A DNA stretch of 64,000 nt from Coemansia sp. RSA 1200 (Eukaryota > Kickxellomycota > Kickxellomycetes > Kickxellales > Kickxellaceae): contig JANBTT010000003.1 of the NCBI GenBank assembly GCA_027578915.1, forward strand, positions 1 through 64,000, in the 5' to 3' direction. The notes beneath the pieces were generated by a model. That model ran no database searches and was not told the origin of the DNA. It saw only the letters and a list, made by a program, of their open reading frames with translations. The position numbers were made by a program, and so were the translations under genes. Of the stretch, positions 1 through 10,550 are shown piece by piece. Every line of letters starts with the position of its first letter. Within the stretch, counting starts at the first letter, position 1.

Positions 1-94
1 ACATCTACTCATATTATCTATTTCTTTCTGGATACATTATTATTATCATTATCTTTAAGCACACCCTTTACCAGACACCTGGGAGAGCTCATCC

Positions 95-104
95 TTTATA
101 ATCG
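95..104 (+). promoter_or_regulatory. TATA-like element upstream of the GATA factor
   Basis: An AT-rich TTTATAAT element lies about 80 bases before the ATG, a reasonable distance for a fungal core promoter with a short leader. The call rests on motif and position only. Confidence 0.3.
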
Positions 105-177
105 GCTTGCAAAAACAAACAAACAAAGCAACAAGCGCTTCTCTTGCTGTAACTGCATCTTAAAATATAGGAAAGGA

Positions 178-1572
178 ATGCAGCAGCCACTTTTTTCGAG
201 TCTAAAAATGAAAAATGACTTGCCCTCGTTTGGCGCACACGCCAGCTACATCCCTCTGAAGCATGTTGGCAGAGCATATGCCAATACCCATGCCACCGGC
301 GCACCTGTTCGGCTACCGCCCATCTCTAGCATAGCTCAATTTGATGAGGCTGTTGTTCTGCCTCCCCCGCAGCTTTCTGCTACTGCTCCTCCTGCTCCTC
401 CTGCTCCTCCTGCTGACAGCAATATTGATTTTCCTGCAGCAGACGTTGCAGCTTTGCCAGAGTCTTCCGTCTCTGGCGTTGCGTGCTTTAACTGCGGAGC
501 CGAATCCACCCCGCTCTGGCGCCGCGACGTCCAGGGAAATGTTATCTGTAATGCCTGTGGTCTCTACTACAAGCTCCACAACAAGGTGCGCCCCATCTCC
601 ATGAAGCGCACAATTATCAAGCGCAGAAGGCGCAGAACAACAGCTACGGTGGGAGCAACAGCATCAGCAACAATAAAATCCACAAAGGCATCTGCAAACT
701 CCACATCTTTTGGAAGAACTCATGCATCCGCAGCCAATAGAAAAGCCAACAGTATTACAAATGCCAAGCCCTCCACAAAAACCGCAGCTTCTGGCAGAAT
801 CAGAAAAATTAAACGCGATTCCGCTGTGCTACCACCTGCCCATCATTACCAGGAAGGTAGCAGCAGCAACTACGCTTCGACTTCTTTCTACCGCAGCTCG
901 TCGATGCCGCTGCGAGACCAAGAAGATGTGTGCGAAATCTCCACGTCGGCACCCCATCAAATCTCCACAGCATCCTCACCCTACCAGATTAGCACCGGTG
1001 GCCTGGTCAACGGCAGCAGCAATCATGCATCTAGCGACAATGGCTCTATCTCCGATGTGCTCGCTGGGGATAGGCGCAACAGCATTGCATGCAGCACGTG
1101 GACCTCCCCTGCCAGCACCTATGTTTCGTCGCCAACCATGGCTTATTCCACACATCCCGTCAATGCGACCAATACTGCCTACACATTCTCAGCTGTAACG
1201 GCTCCTGCCTTTAATCAAAAGCAGCAGTGCCCAGCTATGTTGCTTGGGCTCGATTCGCTGCTGCAGGCTGCTGAGCTGTGCCCGCCATTGCCCCAATTCC
1301 ACAACCACCGTTCAACAGGTGTCCAGATGGCTGGCAAGAAGCGCTCAATCAGCCAGTCGTCATATGGGTCGATGCTGGATACCCTTGCCATGGTCGCAAC
1401 AGCAGAGATATCGCTTTCAAAACGCCAGGCGTTGGCGTCCAAAAGAAGAGACAGCGGTGCCGCTGATGCTGTCTCGACACCAGCCGCCTGCCACATCAGC
1501 GGTGATCCGGAGTGCCGCATGGCGTTGGAGCGCGAGTGCGAGCGGCTGTTGATGGGACTGCCGTGCGACTGA
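178..1572 (+). CDS. GATA-type zinc finger transcription factor
   Basis: This is a 464-residue nuclear DNA-binding regulator expected to recognise GATA sites. One type IV zinc finger is visible: Cys103, Cys106, Cys124 and Cys127 in the CX2CX17CX2C spacing, with the TPLWRRD and CNACGLYYKLH blocks. It is followed by a basic tail (KRRRRR near residue 150) that continues the DNA-contacting arm. The residues before the finger are Pro/Ala-rich with a PAPPAPPAPPA run. Everything after residue 160 is Ser/Thr/Ala-rich and looks disordered, with no second finger. In fungi such single-finger proteins control nitrogen use, iron uptake or light responses, and the sequence does not say which. The ATG is the first in frame, about 80 bases after a TTTATAAT element, and an AATAAA lies 48 bases past the stop. 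Family is certain; biological role is unknown. Confidence 0.93.
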   Translation: MQQPLFSSLKMKNDLPSFGAHASYIPLKHVGRAYANTHATGAPVRLPPISSIAQFDEAVVLPPPQLSATAPPAPPAPPADSNIDFPAADVAALPESSVSGVACFNCGAESTPLWRRDVQGNVICNACGLYYKLHNKVRPISMKRTIIKRRRRRTTATVGATASATIKSTKASANSTSFGRTHASAANRKANSITNAKPSTKTAASGRIRKIKRDSAVLPPAHHYQEGSSSNYASTSFYRSSSMPLRDQEDVCEISTSAPHQISTASSPYQISTGGLVNGSSNHASSDNGSISDVLAGDRRNSIACSTWTSPASTYVSSPTMAYSTHPVNATNTAYTFSAVTAPAFNQKQQCPAMLLGLDSLLQAAELCPPLPQFHNHRSTGVQMAGKKRSISQSSYGSMLDTLAMVATAEISLSKRQALASKRRDSGAADAVSTPAACHISGDPECRMALERECERLLMGLPCD

Positions 1573-1915
1573 AACCGTGGCAGTTTTAGCTTCTCTTTAT
1601 TTAGTTGTATTTTCCTTTCAATAAAAATGTTAGCCATTTACTATCAGAATTGCAGCTCCGTTTCATATCTGAAATTGCATTTGCAAGGCATTGGGAAAAC
1701 GACCCTGCTTTTATGCAGCTTCCCCAAAAGTCCTCATTAATGACACACAGGATGGGATATGAAATTGAGATGCATGCTTCCAGATATTTGGACAGCAAGT
1801 GATTTATTTTACATCAAAAGCAATATGTAGGAATGGAAAAGAAAGTGTTTCTAGTGATAGTAATAATATGAAATACAAGGGAATGGCACACATCTCTTTT
1901 TCACATTACAATTCT
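1573..1915. other. Convergent intergenic region
   Basis: This AT-rich spacer lies between two convergent stop codons. Apart from the AATAAA of the GATA gene I see nothing in it. The short open frames on both strands (about 65 codons, one the mirror of the other) have no family features. Confidence 0.6.
1620..1625 (+). terminator. AATAAA polyadenylation signal of the GATA factor
   Basis: A perfect AATAAA lies 48 bases past the TGA stop in a T-rich stretch, as expected for a fungal 3' end. Confidence 0.5.
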
Positions 1916-2836
1916 TTATACAACCGTATTGAGGAAGAGACGCTCATCCTGCTCCATCTGTTCCTTGAGAAAGTTTAGCCGTGTGATCAGCGCTGCAGGG
2001 TTGACGCCCTGATAATTGCTTCCCAGAGGCGAGTCCGCTGGGGCCACATCCGCAGCAGCAGAAACAACAGCCACGGCATTATCTGCGGCTACAACAATTC
2101 TAGATCCGGCATCTGTTATGGCATGTGCACCACCGCTCAGACCGTCCAAGCTCTGGTTTGCAGAAGAAATCTCCGGGTCTTGCTTCTTCTTTTGTTGGAG
2201 ATGTGTGGTTTCTGTATTTTTGGCATGCAATGCGTCAGTGTCCTGTGCGTTGACTGCTGCGTATAATCTGGCGGCAGCGCCACAAGTATGTTGCTGATGC
2301 TCCAGGACGCAGGTTTCCCCGTCGACGGGCGCAAGGACGCTGCTACTGCCACTTTGCTGGGTAATGTTTTTGGTTACTACCACTCCGGCACTCGGTGGTA
2401 CTGCCTGTTTCTCACGGACTGGCATTGGCTGCTTCACGTGCTCATCTGCGCTGCTCCCAAGTCGCAGTGCCTCGAGTCGCTCAGGCATTACAAACAACCG
2501 CCGCTGTGTTTGCGTGTCCGCAGCAGCGCTCTTGGACACAACTCCCGGCGAATCTGCCAATTCGTTGCGGCTGGTAGGGGTTCGTGGCCCTGTCGCGGTG
2601 CCCTGGGTGCTGCCAAGATGTCGCGACCAGTAGCTGTCTCTCGAGGATGCCTCTGTGCTGACAGCCGACAATGTTGATAACAATGTCACGCTGCGATGCT
2701 GCGTTGTGCGCATGTTAAAGCCATACATGGTCTCGGAAGCAGAGTAGTCTTGGGATGGAAGCGCCCGGGACGCAAAGTAGTCCACATCGCCGTCATACTG
2801 ATCCCAATACGAGTATTCAGCAAGATCCATTTGCAT
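1916..2836 (-). CDS. Hypothetical disordered protein
   Basis: I do not recognise this 306-residue protein. It starts at a true ATG and has an acidic, aromatic N-terminus (MQMDLAEYSYWDQYDGD). The middle is low-complexity, rich in Ser, Ala and Gln. The end is a short amphipathic stretch (ITRLNFLKEQMEQDERLF) that may form a helix or coiled coil. There is no signal peptide, membrane segment or catalytic motif. Codon use and the length of the open frame favour a real gene, and the patterned, non-repetitive first and last 25 residues look the most constrained. It could be a regulatory or adaptor protein, but the sequence supports no function. The opposite strand also holds shorter open frames that begin without good context and look like shadows. 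Confidence 0.55.
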   Translation of the reverse strand: MQMDLAEYSYWDQYDGDVDYFASRALPSQDYSASETMYGFNMRTTQHRSVTLLSTLSAVSTEASSRDSYWSRHLGSTQGTATGPRTPTSRNELADSPGVVSKSAAADTQTQRRLFVMPERLEALRLGSSADEHVKQPMPVREKQAVPPSAGVVVTKNITQQSGSSSVLAPVDGETCVLEHQQHTCGAAARLYAAVNAQDTDALHAKNTETTHLQQKKKQDPEISSANQSLDGLSGGAHAITDAGSRIVVAADNAVAVVSAAADVAPADSPLGSNYQGVNPAALITRLNFLKEQMEQDERLFLNTVV

Positions 2837-4716
2837 AATATGGCGACTAAGAGAAAGAAACTCTTGTGTTTTATGGACAGGTGTGGGTAGATATTAAACA
2901 GATAGATGGAGAAAAAGGAAAGTAAAAGATGAAAGATGAGCGAGTGGAGATGTGCCAGCCAGCCCACTGAAGTAAAAAAGAAGAAAAGCAAAAGAACAGT
3001 ACAAGAAACAAAACGGGACTTTTTATAGCAAGGCTGAATCGGTAGAGAAAAGTGGAGAAGAAAGTTGCTATTTTTATAGCCCCTTGCATCATTTAACAAG
3101 ATAGAATGAGGGATGGGGGTTTCTGCAGGATAAAAAACGATGGATAAAGGCAAATTGCGTTGTTGTGTGCGACCCGCCCACCCGTCGTCTATTTATTTGC
3201 TTTTAACAAAACACAATATGCTACTTTATCATAGCTAGGTACATTTGCTATTGCGGCAACCGCAGGTAGCCAAAAGTATAAGAAAGGCACAAGGCCGTTC
3301 TTTATCTATCGGCTTGTCATTCGCACTTATCATCATTACCATTGTTGGAAGGCACGAAATGAATGTGCGTGTGTGCACGGGGTTCCGGCACTATGTGCGC
3401 CTGGCCAAAGCGGGGAGAGATGAAAATCCGTAAGTCCCGCAGCAAGTGAAGGAGGAACGTTATCAGCATCAGCTTGCCATTTTGAGAATGGGAGTGAGCT
3501 TTTTCTGTGTGCGTGTGGTGCAAGCGGGCACACGTGTCCTGGCATTTTTCCTTTCTGTGATTCGCGATCAGCTGCGCCCGTTTTGTCTATTGAGATTGAT
3601 AAGAAAGCGAAAGCATTCCTCATCAGGGCTACCTTTCTCTGCCTTTCGCTTGCATTGGCCAAAGTCAACTTGTCTTCCGCATTTGTGGTGCAGATAAGGC
3701 AATGTTCGGACCAGTTTGGACCGGCCTCTCTGACATCACCAGAAGAAAGCAAACGGCGCGGCAGATTAGCTGCTCAGAATTGGTCGCTTTCAAAGTCTCT
3801 TTACGGACAATGCTGTGGTGGTTGTGGCCATTGCGTCAGGAGTAACAATGAAGGGAGGAACCGGATGAAGGCAGCAGAGTGACGCAACACTTCTGTGACT
3901 ATAAATAAAATAAAAGCTCCGAGCCGATTGAGTCAAATATATTCCGTCTGTTCACCACGCCTTGCATCATCCTGCCTGTTTATTTTTGCATATCGTACAG
4001 ACCTGTGAAAAATGCTATGAAGCTCAGCCAGCCAGCCAACCAGCCAGAAAATAGTTTGTATGCGTAACAACCACAACGTCCAAGCCATGCATTCCAGTAT
4101 CGAAGCCACCGCCTGCCTTTTCTCTCCTTTATTCCTTGCTTTTGTTTCGGCCATCGTGATCTCGTCCCTTTAACTTCTTCCTAACACAAGAATATCACGA
4201 TCACAGATTGCTTGCGGCGGGCATTTGAACGTTATCTGTCGCCCATCAGCCAAACCGCAGTCGGAGTGGGAACAACAGCAACAAATGCAGGCGGCACACG
4301 GATCTTTTTTTTCGGAGGTTGATGCAAATCCTGATGCGCTCGTCCATTCCTTCTCACATGGAACGTTTCTTTGCAGATATTGGAGTCTGCCTGACACCTG
4401 CTCTAACTTCGACAGGCTCCAGGCATTTAAATTGCAGGCTTTTTGCACAAAGCGCAGCTGCTTTTCACTGACACCTGCCATCCGCTTGACCTGGCAGCAG
4501 AGAATGCGGATACCAGTAAAAAATATCCTGTAAAACAATCTCCCTCTTTGTCTCCTCTTTTGCTTCTGCTTTCCATATATCTCCCCTACTATTTTGTATT
4601 CTAGCGCTTTTTCTCCTCCTTCCGCCTCCTCAAACCTACTACAGCTCGGACGTAAAGACCGGGGGGCGTCACAATAGCAGCAAGTAGGCCCTGCGAGTGT
4701 GCATTATTTTCTGCCG
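2837..4716. other. 1.9-kb intergenic region, promoter side of two divergent genes
   Basis: This stretch separates the hypothetical protein from the AVT transporter. It holds only short open frames on both strands, several starting at GTG or TTG, none with family features. Visible details are purine/pyrimidine-biased tracts near 2900-3060, a TATAAATAAAATAAAA element near 3900-3915, and a short AGCC-type tandem (about 4020-4050). It most likely carries the 5' flanks and leaders of both genes. A small spliced gene cannot be excluded by eye. Confidence 0.5.
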
Positions 4717-7386
4717 ATGACTGAAGGCGACAAGCCCTCTTCTCCAGCAAAGCCTACAGTTGCCGGTGGCTCAGAGTCCAAGCTGCCACAGAACGCACGA
4801 AGGCATTTTACTCAATTCCAGCACATTGCCACGTCGCCAGCAGAACATGGCTATAGCAACAGCAACAGCAACAACAATAGAGGTGGTCTCATTTCGAGCC
4901 CACGGAATTCACTACAGCCGCTGCCTATAAGGCAAAGCCAGAGACAGCAGCAACAGCAACAGCAGTACTCACACAGCAGCCCCAAATTCTACGCGACTCT
5001 TCAAGAACATGTTGCACAAGCACGCAGTGTTAATGGAGAAGGATATGAGCAATACCGCGGTACGGGCAGCCATAGTTTTGCTCGTGCGACTGAGATCCTT
5101 TCTCGAGGTGATACTATCCGTCCACACAGTCTATCATCGTCTCCGGCAATAGAACCACGCCTACAGCACCTTGGCCGCTACATGGTGGCAGCAAGCGGCG
5201 GATTAGAGCTCCGCAGCAACAACAGTGGGTCAGCATCGTCGTCACTTCACAGAAAGCAATTTGCTCAGCAAGCGGCCGGGGAGCAGGCAGAGATTGCACG
5301 GCGGCTGAAAAGACATCTTGTCACGCGTCCGGCGAGCAGCAGCAGTGGCAGCGGCAGCGTAAACGAGTCTCCGCCGCAGAATCCCTCGTTGCCAGCGATA
5401 AACACAAGGATACAGTATGCCTCTGCCGCACATGGATTAGCAGGTACGGCAGTAACAGCGCCGACAGCCGTCTCTTTGCATGCGGACGACGGCGGGTACG
5501 CAGGCGACATAAATGACGATGCGGACGATGATAATGACAACGACTTTACTGGCGATCTGCGCACAATGCCGCTCGAGCACGGCCAGTCAAGCGAAGATAG
5601 GGAGGAAGTCATCGACCCCTTTCTTTTGCCGTCTGGCGACATGACCCACCAGATATACCGCTGGCATGGCAAAAGCGAGGCAGCAGCCGCCGCCGCGGCC
5701 TCTCTCTCTGGACGAGACATATCGCTGTCCTACAGTAACACAGCGGACGGTGCATCTGCTACAATCTCACCACACGTGGGCAATCGCCGCAACTCGGGCG
5801 CTGTGGACATGCCTCGGCGGCGATCGTTTTCCGGGTGGGACTCGGACTCGGATTGGGACATTGCATACCGCCCGGGCCAGATCAATGTGCCTGGTGGGTT
5901 CCGCAGACAGTTTGTTCGAGAGCGCGCCGAGCGCCAGGGAAGAAGCCCGCCGGGCCTTATTGCCGAGACATTTGTCGACTTCATTGCGCTTTATGGACAT
6001 TTTGCAGGCGGTAACTACCTTAGCGAGGAAGATGAGGAGTACTTTGAGAACATCTATAGCTACTCCAGACTCGATCAGCTGGCAACAGATGCCGCTGTGG
6101 CGGCATCCACAGCATACACGGACGCTGCACCCAACGAGAGAACGCCGTTGCAGCGGCGGACGACGAGCAATCTGCATGCGACAGCGTCAAGCAAAAAGGC
6201 ATTCTTCCTGATCATCAAGGCATTTGTCGGAACCGGTGTGCTGGTGCTGCCGCGCGCGTTCTACAACGGCGGGCTGCTGACATCGTGCGCTATGATGGTG
6301 TGTGTGGCGTGGTACGCATGGCACTGCATTCTGCTGCTGGCCGAGGTGTATCTGCGCATCGGCGGCGGCAGCTACAGCGACATTGGGTTGCGGCTGTATG
6401 GGCGGTGGATGCAGTACGCGGTGACCAGCTCGATCATTCTGGCGCAGATCGGCGGGTGCTGTGCGTACACCATCTTTGTAGCGCAGAACTGGCGCAACGT
6501 CTTTGACACTCTCAGCGGCTGCCGCATGCGGCTGTCGACCGAATTCTGGGTGCTTATCCAGATGGTTGTGTTTGTTCCGCTTGCGCTTATCCGGCAGATC
6601 CGCTACTTTGCCCCCGTGGCTCTTGCCGCCAACGTCTTAATCATCTCCAGTCTCGCGTATCTGCTTGGCTTTGATCTGTGGTCGATCTCAGCCAATGGCC
6701 CAGCCGCCATCGTCAACTACAACCCAGCCCGCTTCCCATTGCTTGTCGGAACCGCCGTCTACTCGTTTGAGGGCGTCACCCTGGTCATTCCTATTCTCGA
6801 TAGTCTCAAGGAGAAGCGCAGCTTTAGCAAAGTCCTGACCCTGGCCATCACGCTCTGCCTGGGTCTTTTCCTCTGCGTCGGATCGCTTTCCTACATGACG
6901 TTTGGCGAGTCCGTGGAGGCGGTGGTGCTTCTGAATCTTCCCAACCACTCGTCTTGGACAATTGTGGTCCAGGTGCTCTATTCTGTAGCCATCTTGTTCT
7001 CAATGCCCCTGCAGCTCTTCCCGGCCGTCAAAATCGTCGAGGCGATGATGTTCACCCGGTCAGGCCGCGAGCACAAGAGCGTCAAGTGGCAGAAGAACTT
7101 TTTCCGCACCACAATGGTTGTGCTTATCGCGTTGATTGCCATCTTTGGAGCCGATCAGCTCGACAACCTCGTGTCTCTGGTTGGCTCCTTCTGCCTTGTG
7201 CCTCTCAGCTTCATCTACCCCTCCAGCATGCATCTCAAGGCCGTTGCCCGCTCGCCATGGGTTCGTGCAAAAGACACTGCACTTATTGTGGTTGGCATTG
7301 TGGCCATGGCATATGTGACATTCATTTCAGTCAGCACCTGGGGCTCGTCAGATCCGCCAGCCGACGTGTGCTCCTCTGTTCCCTAG
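4717..7386 (+). CDS. AVT3/AVT4-like vacuolar amino acid transporter (SLC36/AAAP family)
   Basis: The 889-residue product belongs to the amino acid/auxin permease family. The membrane half starts near residue 494 with the family signature (KAFVGTGVLVLPRAFYNGG) and runs to the end with about 10-11 hydrophobic segments. It includes SFEGVTLVIPILDSLK and the GSFCLVPLSFIYPS block typical of the AVT3/AVT4/SLC36 branch. Yeast relatives export neutral amino acids from the vacuole, and SLC36 proteins are proton-coupled. The first 490 residues are hydrophilic and probably cytosolic, rich in Ser, Gln and Asn, with an acidic patch (DDADDDNDNDF) and RRNS/RRRS-type sites that could be phosphorylated. The open frame extends upstream to a GTG at 4699, but the first ATG is 4717. 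The tail is longer than I expect for the yeast proteins. Family is firm; substrate is inferred. Confidence 0.9.
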   Translation: MTEGDKPSSPAKPTVAGGSESKLPQNARRHFTQFQHIATSPAEHGYSNSNSNNNRGGLISSPRNSLQPLPIRQSQRQQQQQQQYSHSSPKFYATLQEHVAQARSVNGEGYEQYRGTGSHSFARATEILSRGDTIRPHSLSSSPAIEPRLQHLGRYMVAASGGLELRSNNSGSASSSLHRKQFAQQAAGEQAEIARRLKRHLVTRPASSSSGSGSVNESPPQNPSLPAINTRIQYASAAHGLAGTAVTAPTAVSLHADDGGYAGDINDDADDDNDNDFTGDLRTMPLEHGQSSEDREEVIDPFLLPSGDMTHQIYRWHGKSEAAAAAAASLSGRDISLSYSNTADGASATISPHVGNRRNSGAVDMPRRRSFSGWDSDSDWDIAYRPGQINVPGGFRRQFVRERAERQGRSPPGLIAETFVDFIALYGHFAGGNYLSEEDEEYFENIYSYSRLDQLATDAAVAASTAYTDAAPNERTPLQRRTTSNLHATASSKKAFFLIIKAFVGTGVLVLPRAFYNGGLLTSCAMMVCVAWYAWHCILLLAEVYLRIGGGSYSDIGLRLYGRWMQYAVTSSIILAQIGGCCAYTIFVAQNWRNVFDTLSGCRMRLSTEFWVLIQMVVFVPLALIRQIRYFAPVALAANVLIISSLAYLLGFDLWSISANGPAAIVNYNPARFPLLVGTAVYSFEGVTLVIPILDSLKEKRSFSKVLTLAITLCLGLFLCVGSLSYMTFGESVEAVVLLNLPNHSSWTIVVQVLYSVAILFSMPLQLFPAVKIVEAMMFTRSGREHKSVKWQKNFFRTTMVVLIALIAIFGADQLDNLVSLVGSFCLVPLSFIYPSSMHLKAVARSPWVRAKDTALIVVGIVAMAYVTFISVSTWGSSDPPADVCSSVP

Positions 7387-7626
7387 AATCCGTGTTGGGC
7401 ACTTGCCTAGCACTTGCCGTAGAATTTCTGTTAGATCTCTTTTCCGCTTGGCACTTTACCTGCCATCTATTTGTATTTCGCAAATATGTTTGTACCGTGT
7501 TATGAGAAGGCTCGTATGAAGTGGCATGCTTTGAATTGCAAAGACACAGTAGTAAGTCTGTGGATATCAGTATATTCGGTGTAATGTATAATATAATATA
7601 AGGTGTGCAATGCGCACATGTACATC

Positions 7627-9528
7627 TCAGATGAACCGGTGCTGGCGGTTGTGCTTGTATGTGAATCCAACGAATGACGCAGGGTCAATGTCCAGCTCGC
7701 CCTGCTGTTGCGAGGAGATGTTGTCCATGTCCTTCCATTTGTTGTTGACGTCCTTGTACACAGCCATCGACACTGGATCCGAAAAGTCGTCGAAATGCCT
7801 GTTGTCTGCATCCGACCGTAGAGATGGGATAAAGGGCGGTACAAGGCTTTCGCGCAGCTGAAGCATATCCATGCCGCGGAAGTACGAGTGCTTGGCTATC
7901 TCGCCCAGCGAGCACAGCCGAATGTCCCGATGGCACACGAGCGATGTCATCAGGTTCCACGCCTCTGGCGCCAGGTTGTCCTCGGCCTCCTTTGACGCAA
8001 AGTCAGGCCGCTGCAGAACCTCCTCCCAGTGATACACGTTGCGCCACACATCGTCCGAGGTGGGACCGGTGAATGGCGAGTAGCTTGCGTAGAACTCGTA
8101 CAGTATACACCCAAGCGACCAAAAGTCCACGCGAAAGTCGTATCCTAGATGGGCATCTGCAAGAGGGTCGTTGGAGGTCCCGCTGTAGTGGCTCGAGGGA
8201 TTGTCGTCGCTGCTGCTGTCGCCCGTTTTGGGCGCTTTGTGCATGTCCATCGCCAGCGACGTGTACAGGATTTCGGGCGCCATGTAGTCTGGCGACCCAA
8301 CTATTGAAAACGCGCGCGACGTCCGCTCGGCCAGCTGCGTCGCCGTGTACTTTGACAGGCTGCGCTTCTCGCTCGACGACTGCACTATAAACTCCTTGTC
8401 CTTGACCTTATCCAGCTTGCGTCGCATGGCCTCCAGCGTGGGGCGGCTCAGGTGACCATGCGATAGGCCAAAGTCGGTTAGTTTCACATGACCCGATGCA
8501 TCCACAAGGAAGTTTTCAGGCTTGAGGTCGCGATGAAAGTACCCAAAAGAGTGGAGCGCACAGACTGCCACAATGGACTCTGCAATGTAGAACCGCGCAA
8601 CCGGGTGTCTGAACAGCTCGCTGTGGATCAGAAGCGACCGAATGTCACCGCCCGGCACAAACTCCATGGCTAGATACAGATGGCGGGCGTCCTGGAATGA
8701 GTACAGCAGCTTGACAAGCCACGGCGATCTTGACGTGCGCAGAATGTCGCGCTCAGTCAGGATATGCTGCACCTCATTCATCTTGACCAGCAGCCGCTTG
8801 TCCATCTTCTTGAGCGCACACACCTCGCCCGTGTCCCGTTTGCGCGCTAGAAACACCTGGCCAAACCCACCCTGTCCTATCTGCGCCAGCATGTCGAATT
8901 CATGCTCTCTTGTGCGGTTTCGCCGCCGCCGAAGAATGTTCGTCTCGTTCACCTGGTGGTTGTGCCACGAAATCTGCACCTCTTGCGCCGACACGGGCAC
9001 GCTGCGCATGGCCTCCTTAAAGTTATTCAGCCGCGACCGCCTGTTTGCAATGTATGTGAGCTGATCGACGTAGAACTCGAGAAAGTAGACCTGTGCTGCC
9101 TCCACTTTGCGGCGAATTGCAGGGTCTATTGTGTTGAGGAATGCGCTGCGACGGCTCAGTGAACCCTCAAACATCTCGCCGCTGTTGCTACTGCCCATGC
9201 TAAGGTTGCTTCTGCTGTCTCTAGAAGAGCTTATGTTGCGACTGGATGCATTGTTGCTGGGACTTTCAGAGTTCATGTCTTCCGTGTTGGGCCTGTCGGG
9301 CCATGTCAGCTCATCCTCTTGCTGGCCCTCGTGTTGCTGCTGTGCATACTGCTCAAGGTGCTGATGGTGCGTTCGCGCCGATGCCAATATGTTGCTAAGC
9401 GATGCGCTGCGTCCGACATTTTCAAAGGTGTGCATCATGCCGTTGGCTTCAGCATACGCTAGCCATGGCTGGCTGTCGCTGTCCCTGCTGTCTGGCCGTG
9501 CATCCATGCTCTCACGCTGAGCTGCCAT
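7627..9528 (-). CDS. sid2: NDR-family serine/threonine kinase, Dbf2/Sid2 type
   Basis: This 633-residue AGC kinase resembles the mitotic-exit/septation kinases Dbf2 (budding yeast) and Sid2 (fission yeast), which act with Mob1 to trigger cytokinesis. Residues 1-125 are disordered and polyQ-bearing. Residues 125-210 form the helical Mob-binding segment (AQVYFLEFYVDQLTYIANR). The kinase domain has its glycine loop at 217-223, Lys240, HRDLKPEN at 332-339, DFG at 352-354 and APE at 417-419. The EFVPGGDIRSLL and HILTERDILRTSRSPWLVKLLYSFQD blocks are characteristic of Dbf2/Sid2. Ser408 is the expected activation-loop site and Thr623, in FVGFTY, the hydrophobic-motif site. The spacer between DFG and APE is long, as in NDR kinases, and an extra Ser/Asp-rich insert of about 35 residues follows APE. 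The gene is divergent from the XMAP215 gene. Orthology to Sid2 rather than another NDR kinase is likely. Confidence 0.9.
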   Translation of the reverse strand: MAAQRESMDARPDSRDSDSQPWLAYAEANGMMHTFENVGRSASLSNILASARTHHQHLEQYAQQQHEGQQEDELTWPDRPNTEDMNSESPSNNASSRNISSSRDSRSNLSMGSSNSGEMFEGSLSRRSAFLNTIDPAIRRKVEAAQVYFLEFYVDQLTYIANRRSRLNNFKEAMRSVPVSAQEVQISWHNHQVNETNILRRRRNRTREHEFDMLAQIGQGGFGQVFLARKRDTGEVCALKKMDKRLLVKMNEVQHILTERDILRTSRSPWLVKLLYSFQDARHLYLAMEFVPGGDIRSLLIHSELFRHPVARFYIAESIVAVCALHSFGYFHRDLKPENFLVDASGHVKLTDFGLSHGHLSRPTLEAMRRKLDKVKDKEFIVQSSSEKRSLSKYTATQLAERTSRAFSIVGSPDYMAPEILYTSLAMDMHKAPKTGDSSSDDNPSSHYSGTSNDPLADAHLGYDFRVDFWSLGCILYEFYASYSPFTGPTSDDVWRNVYHWEEVLQRPDFASKEAEDNLAPEAWNLMTSLVCHRDIRLCSLGEIAKHSYFRGMDMLQLRESLVPPFIPSLRSDADNRHFDDFSDPVSMAVYKDVNNKWKDMDNISSQQQGELDIDPASFVGFTYKHNRQHRFI

Positions 9529-10550
9529 TGCTGGGTATAATTAATCGGCTGGTAGTGGGGTTCAGCGAGGACAGGGGAAAATGGCGCACTGTATTGCTTC
9601 TCCGCCTGCGTATATCGCTCCTTATCTCTTCTCTCCCAATACCTCGTTAGCAAAAGAATAGAATGGAAGCTAGTAAAAGTAATAGCTCCCCGCGCACAGA
9701 TAACAAAGTAGAAAACCCCTGTCTCTCTCCCTATTCCCCTTCTTTGCTATTTTTTACGTTGAAAAAAGTAGATAGCGGCGTATAGATGAAAAAGTCGTTG
9801 CAAAAAAACCTTAATACATTAAAGCAGCAAACAAGGCTATGGACATGTCAAAGAAAGAGCAGAAGAAGCAGACATTAAAAAGAGGGACTAAAGTGAAAGA
9901 AAAAAGAAAGAAAAAAGTGGATGGATAGGCAAGTTTGTACCGCTTTCATCGTCAGGTTTTCTTACATCTACTGACACAAAAGGTGTAATTTACCAGTTTT
10001 CAAGCTCTTAGTCGTGCATGCAATCCAAAAAAAGATTCTTACAACTTTTAACATTGACACTCGGCTTTTCTACAAAACCGCTACTCGCACATTATGAGCC
10101 TCAAGGTCACCAGAGAAAATAAAGGGGAAAATGGGGGGAAGTTCTGAGGCTACCTTAGCTTTTCTTGATCAACAGTGGAAATTGATCAAATAACGCTGTG
10201 TTGCTGATTTATTGTAAACAAAAACCAATCAAGTCAACTTTAGTTATTGAGAACCCTTCCCTCTTTTTTTGCTTTGCTTTGCATCTTGCTTTGTTTTCAA
10301 TTTTTCTAATCCACTTCATGCAAATCAAACGTGTGTTCTCTCTTTGCTTAACGTATTTTTATTTCCAAGACACGGTGCAGCACCCTTTTAACAAGGATAC
10401 CACCCCCAAAGAACCTCTTCTTGTGCTTAATTTCCCACTCGCTCATTGTGCACTGCTTTTGAAAGGCGAGCCACTGGTGCAAGACACATTCGCACATCGT
10501 ATCTTTACCACACCTAACAAAGAGGCCTCGCCTTCTTGTATTTAACCAAT
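9529..10550. other. 1-kb divergent promoter region between the Sid2-like kinase and XMAP215
   Basis: Both flanking genes read outward from this AT-rich region. It contains A-rich tracts (9740-9920) and T-rich tracts (10260-10370) of the kind seen in fungal promoters. The open frame at 10198-10545 is hydrophobic by base bias, and I do not count it as a gene. Confidence 0.6.

Noticed and set aside
10198..10545. 115-codon plus-strand frame before XMAP215
   Set aside because: Its hydrophobic start comes from a T-rich promoter tract, and it begins without an ATG.
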